A program made the translations under genes and the position numbers. The notes beneath the pieces are model-generated. The model saw only the letters and a list, made by a program, of their open reading frames with translations. It ran no database searches and was not told where the DNA came from. This document shows, in pieces, positions 54,123 to 63,497 of a stretch of 64,000 bases of DNA. The stretch's first letter is position 1, and the number at the start of each line of letters is the position of its first letter. The stretch comes from Thereva unica (taxonomy: Eukaryota > Arthropoda > Insecta > Diptera > Therevidae): contig OX465281.1 in assembly GCA_949987705.1 (NCBI GenBank), positions 175,412,516 through 175,476,515 of the forward strand, in the 5' to 3' direction.

Positions 54123-54711
54123 TTTGACAAATTTAATCTAATTAATATTGACAATTTTAATCAAATTTTTAAGATTACTACGATCAAATTTTTAAAATTA
54201 CTTCGGGAGATAACGGGACATAACGGGACATAACGGGACAATGAGTCATCATTTTTCGTGCATGCAGCCGGCGTTCATCGTTTTAATAGACGTTGTCACG
54301 TCAAAATGATAAAAGCAAAAATTATAGATAATCGTGTGTTCTATAAGTCTTAGGCGGGACTTTTTTATGGCGGCCTAACCGTTATCGAAATATAGTGCAA
54401 AGAAAGTAATGTATAAAGTTTTAAGCACTATAACTCCGAACATATTGACAACAAAAAAAAAATCTGAACAAAAAAGTTAAATCACTTATTTATCTACAAA
54501 AAAGATTATATGCATTTTTGTCGTAAAATGCATAGTTTCGGAGATATAAAATTAAACAGGTTTCCCTCCATTGTAAGTGAAGCATAAGAGTGGGGATGAC
54601 GCCATTTTGAATTTCAGCTCATAAAAATATGTAAAAATATTTGGTAAAAAAAATCGCGTGCGGTATTTTTCGCAAAGAAAAAGTACCTATTTACTGGACT
54701 ATTGGGATTGT

Positions 54712-55343
54712 CTATATTTTGTAGGGTTTAGGCGTCTAGGGCGGCAGTAAGGCAAATGGCCTTTTGTTACGATCCGGTGTACTACTGTGTGAGGTGCCTT
54801 TATTTTGTAATTCGGGGGGGAATGTAATTGAGGAAAATCTCGGAGTATTTCTCCATACGTACCGTCCACGGCGTACAGCAGAGGAGTAACAGCTTCGGTG
54901 TTGGTTACGACTGCGTTCACGGAAAGGTGAGTGATTGAATCTACTAATCGTCTGTTCGTAATGTCGACCATCAGATTATGTTTTCCCAGGAAATCAGCGC
55001 CTATTATTGGGCGTTTTACTGAAGCTATTAAAAATATGTGGGGGAAATTTCTACGTAAACCCAGATCTACCGTTAAATATTTGCTTCCGTATGTATTAAT
55101 GGTTGTCCCATTTGCCGCGGATAAAAAGAAATTAGGAGCTTTATTATTTATTCTAAATTTTTCGTATGGAATTACCGATACATCGGCACCGGTGTCAATC
55201 AGGAAAGATAGTTTATTGTTTCTGTCTTGTATGAAAAGGCGGCGTGAGCGTGTTGTCCGATGGTCCGCCGCTGATGCTATCGGACTTAAAAGTTTGTTGC
55301 CTCTGCACTTGATTGAGTATTGTATGTGCAGGGCTGATTGCAT
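54712..55343 (-). pseudogene. Gypsy-2 aspartic protease and RT leader
   Basis: RRLFIQDRNNKLSFLIDTGA contains the catalytic DTG, then DVSVIPYEKF. PIIGADFLGKHNLMVDI is the flap-side G-A-D-F-L block. The linker LRDFPQLHSPPNYKIKAPHT and the RT start (YCRPRRLNPTKY) follow. The frame ends where the Academ-like element enters. The protease would process Gag-Pol. It overlaps the gag frame by 58 bases in another frame, as in many Gypsy elements that use frameshifting, although decay could also explain it. Confidence 0.85.
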
Positions 55344-56131
55344 TTTATGGCTTTATTCCCGTATTTATTATGATAGCAACAATATTCGTTGTTGCCCTTG
55401 TTACGTCGTCCGCGGGACGTGCTGCGGCTCCTGTTCCTATAGCACCCGTGTCCACGCCTACCTACGCTTCGACCTCGTGAAACGCTGACCTTCTTAAGAA
55501 GTGATCGTAGCTCTTGAATTTCGTTTTCCAATGTAGGCCGTCTCGATCCTCTGGCGTTACTGTCGACTAAACTGATCTCGCTCCGTTCGGTTGCTTCCCA
55601 AATTTTGTCTGCCAATGTTGTTAATTCGGATATCGTTTGCTTCTTCGCTGCTAGCAATGCTATGTTTATTTGCTTTGGCAATCTCCGTAACCATAATCGC
55701 CTTATCAATTCTTCGTCGAACGTACCCGAGTTATCTGCCAATGACACTAATGACCTGTAAAACTCCGACGGTCTTCTGTCTCCCATCTGGGCATCGAAAA
55801 TTATTTGTTCGAACCGCCTTTCCTCGCTTAGTGATAATCTATCAGTTAGGGCTTTCTTCAGGTTTTCGTACAAATTTTCTCTCGGGGGGTCTTCAGAAGA
55901 TCGAGGACCGAGATTACTACTTCTTGAGGCAGGGAAGAAACTATGTACATAATCAAATTTGGTATGATCTTGTGTTATTTGTCTTATGTTGAACTGCGCT
56001 TCAACTTGAATAAACCAGGCGCTTGGGCACTCAGACCAAAATGGTGGGAGCTTGACTGAAACTGCATCTAATCTGTAACCGTCTTCACACTTTTGAGGGG
56101 TCTCTGTAGTCCTACCTTCTGCGGTACTCAT
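55286..56131 (-). pseudogene. Gypsy-2 gag
   Basis: 281 open codons from MSTAEGRTTE. VKLPPFWSECPSAWFIQVEA is the start of the capsid domain common in insect Gypsy elements, followed by ENLKKALTDRLSLSEERRF, MGDRRPSEFYRSLVSLA and LWLRRLPKQINIAL. A basic Arg/Ser-rich stretch (residues about 215-245) precedes CCYHNKYGNKAIKCNQPC, a zinc knuckle. Gag forms the particle and binds RNA. The ORF appears intact, but the rest of the element is dead. Confidence 0.83.
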
Positions 56132-56416
56132 CGTTTAATTGCTTTTATTAATTACTGGGTAATACGCATGTTTCGCCACGCAAGGATAAATCTTCGAGGA
56201 GCCGGCTTGAAATAAGTGTAATGTATATATGCGCGTATGTAAGTATAATGTTAACAAGAAAAAAAACAATACGCAAAATAGTTTCTTAACTTTTGATATT
56301 TCTGTAACAATGATTAATGAGAAATTCTGTGATTACGATGTCCCTTGGTTGGCTAAAATGTATGAGGGAAAAGTTTTATGTATTTGTATTTTAGATTTGT
56401 TGTTAACCTTGAGTAT
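56132..56416. other. Stretch between Gypsy-2 gag and the BEL-2 5' LTR
   Basis: Expected to hold the Gypsy-2 leader and 5' LTR, but no LTR boundary or primer site is clear. Nothing else recognised. Confidence 0.45.
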
Positions 56417-56611
56417 TGTTGCAGAAAACCGCACTATACGGGATCCTTAACCGAAACATGAATTTTACTTCGGTGACGAGTTGCTTAGAATTTGCGGCAG
56501 CAGTCAGTCTTTCTTGAACTTCCTACTAGCTAGTCGAAATAATATTAATAAAAATAAGTCTAATTAAACGATTCCGGGTCTTTTATTTATAAAACCTTTA
56601 TTTTCGAAACA
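56417..56611 (+). repeat. Probable BEL-2 5' LTR
   Basis: Starts TGTTGCAGAAAACCGC and ends TTTCGAAACA, giving TG...CA ends, directly before the primer site. Length 195 bp is short for BEL. It cannot be confirmed without the 3' LTR. Confidence 0.6.
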
Positions 56612-56612
56612 T

Positions 56613-56630
56613 TGGTGCCGAAACCCGGGA
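56613..56630 (+). promoter_or_regulatory. BEL-2 primer-binding site
   Basis: TGGTGCCGAAACCCGGGA, one base after the LTR end, is typical of BEL/Pao primer sites. The tRNA isotype is not called. Confidence 0.75.
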
Positions 56631-56674
56631 CAATAACGGATAGACTTTTTCTTTAAGATTATTTATTAATTCGG

Positions 56675-57814
56675 TTGTTTATAATGGAAGCCTCTCGAGC
56701 GGTATATCGTGGACAGGTTACGCGCCTTGTTAATAGTGCAACGGAGTATTTATCCACGATAAAGGGAGAAGAGGATCCGACAAGTTTAGACTCTATCGAA
56801 GAAGAATTAACTGTCGCTATTCAACGGTTATCAGCAGCACACGAAAGTCTCAATAAAATCAACCTTGAATTACGTCCTTCAGTTAACACCAAAGAAGAAG
56901 CTTCAAAGGAATGGGAGAAGATAGCCGAGTACGAAGATCTTGCTATTGGAATTTTATCTCGTCTGCAGCTTCGTCTAAATAAAATTAAGGAAAAGCGAAA
57001 TAATATGCCGAAAAGCTCTTCCTCCATAGGTGAAAATCAACAGTCAGGTAGTGCCACCAAGCTGCCGAAACTACCATTGCAGCGATTTTCAGGATCGCTT
57101 AAAGATTGGATACCGTTCTGGGAGCAGTTTAAAACTGCAATTCATGATAACAGCTCTCTGTCAGGGGCAGAGAAATTTAATTATCTTCGTTCTGTCCTGA
57201 CCGGCAAGGCCGAAAAATCAATTGCGGGATTTACTCCTTCTGCCACATGCTATGATGGAGCAATTTCACTCTTGCAGGAAGAATATGGAAATACAGAGAA
57301 ATTAATCGACCATAATATGCAAGAATTAATGGCATTACAACCTATACACCAAAGGTCTGACGTAACAAAGCTCAGACAATTATACAACACCGTAATGACT
57401 TGTGTACGGTCCCTTACAGCTTTGGGTGTAGCTACTAGCAATTATTATATAATGCTAAAAACGATCTTGCTAAGATGTTTACCGAATGATTTAAGAGTGG
57501 AGTACCATCGGCGGCATGACACGGCTGAAAATACAATTAATGCGTCGCTAGAAGTAAATTCGCAGTCAGATTCCACATCGGAAATTACATCGACGTCCAC
57601 AATTGCGTTCGAAGGTGATAAATCGGTATCAACTATTTTAACGTTCATAAAAAAGGAAGTTGAGTCGCTTGAAAAGGCATCAGTCGACAGGGAAAAACAA
57701 TCGCATTCCAGTAAACGGTTTTCTACTGCAGCGGCTATGACTGTGGCAGCAAACGAAGTGTGTATTTTCTGCAAAAGTCCAAAGCACACATCGACAGCAT
57801 GCGATTCAACATGA
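56675..57814 (+). CDS. BEL-2 gag
   Basis: 379 codons from MFIMEASRAVYRGQVTRL; the MEASRAV Met at 56684 is as likely a start. The first 115 residues are helical and charged. PKLPLQRFSGSLKDWIPFWE and NYLRSVLTGKAEKSIAGF mark the DUF1759-type capsid domain. CIFCKSPKHTSTAC near the C-terminus is the first zinc knuckle. It ends at TGA 57812-57814, in a spot where BEL elements normally read on into the second knuckle and pol. The pol ORF is in the same frame further on. Confidence 0.87.
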   Translation: MFIMEASRAVYRGQVTRLVNSATEYLSTIKGEEDPTSLDSIEEELTVAIQRLSAAHESLNKINLELRPSVNTKEEASKEWEKIAEYEDLAIGILSRLQLRLNKIKEKRNNMPKSSSSIGENQQSGSATKLPKLPLQRFSGSLKDWIPFWEQFKTAIHDNSSLSGAEKFNYLRSVLTGKAEKSIAGFTPSATCYDGAISLLQEEYGNTEKLIDHNMQELMALQPIHQRSDVTKLRQLYNTVMTCVRSLTALGVATSNYYIMLKTILLRCLPNDLRVEYHRRHDTAENTINASLEVNSQSDSTSEITSTSTIAFEGDKSVSTILTFIKKEVESLEKASVDREKQSHSSKRFSTAAAMTVAANEVCIFCKSPKHTSTACDST

Positions 57815-60776
57815 ATTTAGATCAACGTAAAGAAGTGTTGAGAAGTGACGGGCAAGGACACATGTTTAAGGCAAGGGCACATGTCAAAGTTCTGCAAGGT
57901 TAAAAATGTGAAGTGTGATAAATGTAACGGAAGGCATCCATCTGCTCTGTGCGATCCGAGCTTTAAAGCTCAGTGTAAAGCTCAAGCTCCATTTTTTAAG
58001 TCCCAGGCCTGTAAAAAAGCTAATGTTTTGGAGACAACACAAGCAATTAATTTATGTGCGCAAAACAATAATAAAAATAAACCTTTCAGGTACAACGAAA
58101 TTTTTCTTCAAACAGCACGAGTCATCGCTTCGGATATTGGAGTTGACAGACGGTTGTTAGTACGCATAATTATTGATAGTGGAAGTCATTATTCTTATGT
58201 CTCTGAGACGGTGGTGAAAAAATTAGGATTGTCAGTTATAGGAACACAAAGGCTAAATTTATTGACATTTGGTAGCGATGGGCAGTCTACAGGAATGAAA
58301 TACAAACAGGTACGTTTAAAATTGAAGAGCCAATTTAATAATTCTTGTATAATTCTCGATGCATTGGTGGTTCCACAAATTTGTGCTGATATCTTAGAGG
58401 CTCCTAATAAAAAGAAATTCCAGTTGCAACAATACCAATTGGCTGACTCCTTGCAAATTAATGATCAAATTGAAATTGAAGAAGGACTTAACATATTAAT
58501 AGGCGCGGATGCATACTGGTCAATTGTTACGGGTAAACTACATCGACTTACTTCAAAATTAACTGCGGTGGAAACTATTTTTGGTTGGACTCTTCATGGA
58601 CCAGCAGATGATAATACTTGTGTTCCAAGAAAAAACACAGGAATTTGTTTGACTCTAAGTGTCATGGTTACTGATAGAGAAATCTCAAAGTTATGGAATC
58701 TTGATGTTTTAGGGATTTCCAATGAAGTGGATTGTGTTAAGGACAAGGAATTATTTGAAAGTTGTATAACAAGATGCAACGATCGATATAAAGCGAGCCT
58801 TCCCTGGAAAGATCCGAATATCATTTTAGACGATAATCGAGATGGTGCACTTAAAAGATTCCACAACTCAGTCAGAAAATTAACACAAGATTCGAAAAGG
58901 TTATTTGAATACGATGTGGAAATGAGAAATTTTATAGATTTGGGATTTGCGGAACGAGTAAATGACATGTGTTCAGGAAAAAGGACTTACTATTTGCCCC
59001 ATCGCCCAATTTATCGCGAAGATAAGACCACCACCAAATTAAGGATAGTTTTCGACGCCTCAGCACACGGGCCAAACGCTACTTCACTCAACGATAATCT
59101 ATATACAGGAGAAAATTTATTGCCAGATGTTCTGAAGGTAATTTTGAAATTTCGTTCTAGGAGAATTGGATTAGTATCCGATATAGAGAAGGCGTTCCTG
59201 CAAATTGTTCTGGCCGAAGACGATCGAGACGTGCATAGGTTTTTTTGGTATGCCAACTCAATTAACTCGTTGCAAGATTCGCCGCCATTAGCTATTTTTC
59301 GCCTTACAAGAGTGACTTTTGGTATCACTAGCAGCCCATTTCATTTGACTGCCACTATTAGGAGACATCTTTCACTTGAAGCATTACGATATCCTGAAAC
59401 TTGCGAAATAATGAAAGACTCATTTTATATGGACGATTTGCTGTTTGGCGCTGATGATGAAGCGGAGGCAGAAAAATTATATTCTGAGGCGAAGTTCATT
59501 ATGCAGAGGGCATCTATGCGGTTATGTAAGTGGAATAGCAATAACCCTAAATTACGAGCTTTATTTGTCACGCATGGCGAAAAATGCCCTGTTATACAAA
59601 AGGTGCTAGGAGTAGTGTGGAACACCATCAATGACGATTTAACCGTGAATCTGGATCCGGTCATACAATTTATAAAGAACGAAATTACTTATACTAAACG
59701 ATGTGTTTTGCAAGTTATTTCCAGGATTTTTGACCCTATTGGCATGCTTAGCCCCGTCACAGTGAAATTAAAAATATTGTTCCAGGAATTATGGAAACGG
59801 AAATTATCATGGGACGAGCTGCTGGATAAAGAAATGAACGTAAAATTCTCTGAATGTTGTAATGATTTATTAAATCTTTCAGACTTCTTTCTGCCAAGAG
59901 CGATCATCGGCTGGGTGTTATCTACGGTACAACTTCATGTTTTTGCTGACGCCAGTTTACGTGCTTATGGTGCTGTCGCGTATGTTAAGAGCATAAACCA
60001 AACAGGAAACGCTGAAGTACACTTCCTTTGTTCTAAGAATCGAGTAGCACCTCTCAAGGAAGATAATAGCTCTGGAGAACTAACTCTACCAAAGTTAGAA
60101 TTAACGGCTGCTTTAATTGCTTCGCGATTATGTGATTACATAAGAAGATCTCTGAAGTTGGAATTTGAAAGCACATATTTATGGACAGACTCGCAGATAA
60201 CGCTACATTGGATACGTGGGCGAGCTGATCAGTGGAAACCATTTGTGCGTAATAGGGTAGAAGAAATTCAAAAGCTTACGAGCATCGGATCTTGGAAACA
60301 TTGTCCCGGAAAGTGTAATCCTGCGGATTTGTTGACACGAGGAAAAGGCGCTGAATTTTTAACAGAATCTGTTTTGTGGAAGAACGGCCCAGATTGGCTT
60401 CGTGAAGAGATCGAACATGATTATCCAAAAGAAGAATGCTTGCCAATGGCTGATGCGGTGGCAATGCTAAATCAGTCTACATCATCATCGATTGTTAAGG
60501 TTTCCGAGCCAGTTATACCACCATCAACATATAGCAGCTGGAGGCGTTTATTACGAGTTACGTCTTGGATTATCCGTTTTTGTAGGGGAAAGAGCAGACC
60601 GGTGACAAGTTTTTTGACCGCTGAGGAAATTAATCAGTCAGAAAGGTATTGGATCAAATTTGTACAAAATTCTAATTTTCAGGAAGAGATTAGTGCATTA
60701 ATTAATCAAAAGGAAATCGCTCGTTCTTCAAATTTGCTTACTCTAAATCCAAAATTAGATGAGGATGGTTTGTTAA
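57811..60776 (+). pseudogene. BEL-2 pol: protease, reverse transcriptase, RNase H
   Basis: From 57811 a second frame reads MNLDQRKEVLRSDG for about ten codons, then the gag frame returns (from about 57845) with GHMSKFCKVKNVKCDKCNGR, the next knuckles. Protease: VRIIIDSGSHYSYVSE (DSG, residue 111 counted from 57845). RT: KLRIVFDASAHGPNATSLND, GLVSDIEKAFLQIVL and FYMDDLLFGAD (DD residues 530-531). RNase H: LHVFADASLRAYGAVAY, LPKLELTAALIASRL and TYLWTDSQITLHWI (WTDS from residue 780). It ends LNPKLDEDGLL at the Kolobok insertion. About 975 codons are open. Confidence 0.88.
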
Positions 60777-61163
60777 GGGGGCTGTCCCGTTTTTCAATTT
60801 CAAAAAATCGATTTTTTTTTATTACGGAAATCGATGCGTTATATCTCTAAGAATATTGTCTCAAAATTTCAAAGCGATATTCGAAGTAGTCGGCCCGTAA
60901 ATTTAATAGAAAAAATAGTATTTTTTTGTAAAAGTTAGACTTTTTATTAAAAATTAAAAAAATTAAAAAAGAAATTTCAAAATCCGGCTAGAGGGATCGA
61001 TAGGTAAATTCAAGATGAACATTTTAAAAAAGCAGATTTTTTCAATAACTTAAAATTTACGACCTCTAGAGTAATTTGGGTGGAACACTACCATATCTCG
61101 CCACTGTGCGCCGTTTAGTTTGTTTTCGAACGCCTGAGAGTACGCGCAAGGGTATAAGCAAAA

Positions 61164-62900
61164 ATGCCGCGAAAAGGCAAATACAATGCACGCCATCGTC
61201 CGACTGGAAAAAAGAAAAGACCAGGGCCTGTAAATCGCTTTAGTGCAGAATCTGACACTACTTTTAGTAGCAGTTCCGCGAAAAAGTTGAAACAGTCCGG
61301 TCGTACAACCGTGCCTGTTGATAATGATATGGGCTACCGAATTATCAATTTCAATCCCGTTTTCTCCGCGTTGTGCGCGTTGATTTGTTGTAAAGTGTGC
61401 AAAGGAGATGTTTCAATTCAAGAAGGTTCGTGCCGCGGGCTGGGTTTCAAAATTGTGGTCCAGTGCGGGTGCGGCATTGTTGCCATTGATTCGTGCCCTT
61501 TGATTGATAACAGTTTCGAAATCAATCGGCGAATTGTTTCTGTGATGAGACTTGTCGGAGTGGGTTTCAGAGGACTTAATTTGTTTTGTGGAATGATGGA
61601 CATTGCGGCTTCGTTCCCTAAAAGACTGTATTACGCGGCACTTGAAAACCTTAAAATCGCTTCTTCAGTGGTTTACGATTTGTCTATAGCAAATGCTGTA
61701 AAAGAAGAAGTGGCATGTAATACAGAGCATGGGCAAGAAAATCCTCGTTATATTACTGTGTCTGGTGACGGTTCGTGGCAGAAACGAGGATTTAGTTCCC
61801 TGTACGGCGTCACAACGCTCATCGGCAAATTTTCGGGCAAAGTAGTGGATGCGGTCGTCAAATCCAGTTTCTGCGCTGGGTGTAATGCATGGAAAACCAA
61901 GCAGGACAATGACGAATACGAAGAATGGCAAAAAACTCATTTCGAAAACTGTGCAATAAACCACGAAGGGAGCGCGGGAAAAATGGAAGTGGAGAGTGTC
62001 AAGGAAATGTTTCAACGGTCCGCAGAAAAACATAATGTAAAATATGCAGTGTACATAGGTGACGGGGATAGTAAAACCTTCAAGGCTATTGTGGATTTGG
62101 ACCCGTACAACAATGACCCTAAGGTGGTGAAAAAGGAATGCATAGGTCACGTGGAAAAACGCATGGGAACCAGGCTCCGTGCTGCGAAAAAAAAGAACAA
62201 GGGACTTGGCGGAAGAGGCGCAGGTAAACTGACTCTGAAAGTAATCAACGATTTGACGGTTTATTACGGTTTAGCCATTCGCCGAAATGCAGATTCAGTG
62301 AAGAAAATGCATGATGCTATTTGGGCCACTTTTAATCATTATTCCTCGACGGACAAAAAGCCTAATCATAAGCTTTGCCCCCCAGGAGCGGACAGCTGGT
62401 GTGAATGGCAGCAGGCAAAAGCGAACAAAGGACTCAAAAATTACAACCATAAACCGGCGTTAAGTAAGGAAGTCCTCAAAGTTTTACGTCCCATTTACAC
62501 AGACTTGTCATCGGAGACATTACTGGAGAGATGCGTAGGTGCAAACACGCAAAACTCCAATGAGTCCCTAAACGCCATGATTTGGTCATTCGCTCCCAAG
62601 AATGTCTTTGTAGGCAAAAGCATCATAGAAATTGCTACCTATTTTGCTGTTTCCATTTTTAATGACGGTTTTGACAGCATACTATTGATTTATAATAATA
62701 TGGGGATTCGCCTCGGGCATAGAGCCCACGATTTTGCAGCGCGCCGCGACTACATCCGCGTCCGCCAGGCTGACGAGAGGGCTAAATCCGCAACAAAAAT
62801 TGCAAGGATAGCGGCCAGGGAGGCAAGGGCGTATCAAGACGAATTGCACGAGGCGGAGGAAGGTCTATTTTATGGTCCTGGAATCGACGATGACATGTAA
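61164..62900 (+). CDS. Kolobok-like transposase (Mutator-like DDE domain type), intact
   Basis: The start codon in AAAAATGCCGCG has a good context. The N-terminus is basic (KRKR-type) and may act in nuclear import. Residues about 70-115 have LICCKVCKGDVS and VVQCGCGIVAI, a possible zinc site. Catalytic candidates: D202 in VSGDGSWQKRG, D300/D302 in YIGDGDSKTF and E467 in NTQNSNESLNAMIW. Between them SSFCAGCNAW and NCAINHEGSAGKMEV give Cys and His for metal binding, and GHVEKRMGTRLR is a conserved basic block. Arthropod relatives are annotated 'Mutator-like transposase domain'. No stop or frameshift is seen, so it may still be active. Confidence 0.85.
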   Translation: MPRKGKYNARHRPTGKKKRPGPVNRFSAESDTTFSSSSAKKLKQSGRTTVPVDNDMGYRIINFNPVFSALCALICCKVCKGDVSIQEGSCRGLGFKIVVQCGCGIVAIDSCPLIDNSFEINRRIVSVMRLVGVGFRGLNLFCGMMDIAASFPKRLYYAALENLKIASSVVYDLSIANAVKEEVACNTEHGQENPRYITVSGDGSWQKRGFSSLYGVTTLIGKFSGKVVDAVVKSSFCAGCNAWKTKQDNDEYEEWQKTHFENCAINHEGSAGKMEVESVKEMFQRSAEKHNVKYAVYIGDGDSKTFKAIVDLDPYNNDPKVVKKECIGHVEKRMGTRLRAAKKKNKGLGGRGAGKLTLKVINDLTVYYGLAIRRNADSVKKMHDAIWATFNHYSSTDKKPNHKLCPPGADSWCEWQQAKANKGLKNYNHKPALSKEVLKVLRPIYTDLSSETLLERCVGANTQNSNESLNAMIWSFAPKNVFVGKSIIEIATYFAVSIFNDGFDSILLIYNNMGIRLGHRAHDFAARRDYIRVRQADERAKSATKIARIAAREARAYQDELHEAEEGLFYGPGIDDDM

Positions 62901-63057
62901 GTTGAAACATGTAATCGTTATCAGCAAATTTACATTGATAAAAACTTCAAACGCGTTTTTCTCAAAACTACTTTTTCTCAACGCTCGTGCAGTTTTTCTC
63001 AGGCACTACTGGGCCGATTTCGATGTTTTTTTTTTAAAATGCTCAGAAACTCATAAA

Positions 63058-63215
63058 CTAGGGAACAACATATCACTTTTTTGATATTGCAAAAATTCGA
63101 TTTTTTATAACAATTTAAAGGGTTAAAAATTAGGTGAAAAAACGCACTTTTTCGTAAAACTTGCGCCAAATTGCGAAAAATGAAAATTTCAAAAAAGTGA
63201 TATGTTGTTCCCTAG
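63058..63215. repeat. 27-bp perfect inverted repeat near the Kolobok 3' end
   Basis: Positions 63058-63084 and 63189-63215 are exact reverse complements (each includes GGGAACAACATATCAC in one sense). The loop is about 104 bases. It lies after the transposase stop, within the element, and could form a hairpin in the transcript or be subterminal transposase sites. Confidence 0.85.
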
Positions 63216-63497
63216 ATTCAATCATATATTTTATAAAAATGTTTCATTTTTTGATTTCAGATGATTGGCGTCCACAAAAAACTGCACTAGCCAATGGCCG
63301 TCGAGCAAACTTGGTCGCGGTTGAGATTGGATGGACGGCCGCCATTTTGTATTTATTTAAAAATAAAAATATATGTGAAAAGTTCATGTTTTCCCCTTCA
63401 AATTAAAAAAAAAATCACCAAAATCCGTCCACTCATTGCCTCAGAAAAAATTCCCAAAAAAACTTTCATTTTCGGCCGAAAAAACGGGACAGCCCCC

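Larger units (their letters stand above)
52803..54302 (-). mobile_element. Helentron/Helitron2-like insertion in the right TIR arm
   Basis: Compared with the intact arm at 7438-7460 (CCTATCTAAAAATGATAAAAG), sequence from 52803 to 54302 is extra. On the minus strand it starts GACGTGACAACGTC, and the inverse GACGTTGTCACGT recurs near the far end (52850-52862), followed by a hairpin GTAAACCCTCTTTAC and the terminus. An asymmetric pair of inverted repeats with a hairpin after the inner one is the Helitron2/Helentron layout. It carries a piece of Pif1-type helicase. Helitron-3 sits within it. Confidence 0.55.
50711..54711 (-). mobile_element. Academ-like family 2 DNA transposon in Gypsy-2
   Basis: The ends are TAGTCCAGTAAATAAG and CCTATTTACTGGACTA, flanked by TTG (50708-50710 and 54712-54714). 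Removing it with one TTG restores the Gypsy reading RQSQ to KEFEHM in frame. The TIRs are long: the left arm is 50711 to about 51460, the right arm 52500-52802 and 54303-54711, split by a Helentron-like insertion. The interior carries a Cys-rich-tail protein homologous to that in the 25.6-31.5 kb element. The foldback at 7075-7842 is a small relative. Confidence 0.75.
60777..63497 (+). mobile_element. Kolobok-like DNA transposon with perfect TIRs and TTAA TSD
   Basis: The left end is GGGGGCTGTCCCGTTTTT and the right end its exact inverse; TTAA is on both sides (60773-60776 and 63498-63501). Removing it with one TTAA restores the BEL-2 pol frame. It is 2721 bp, with a single ORF of 578 codons. 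TTAA TSDs occur in piggyBac and Kolobok; the transposase motifs are not of piggyBac type. Kolobok is therefore favoured. Confidence 0.85.

Noticed and set aside
60777..63497. piggyBac element
   Set aside because: TTAA fits, but the protein lacks piggyBac motifs and has GDGSW, GDGDS and NESLN blocks of the Kolobok/Mutator-like type.
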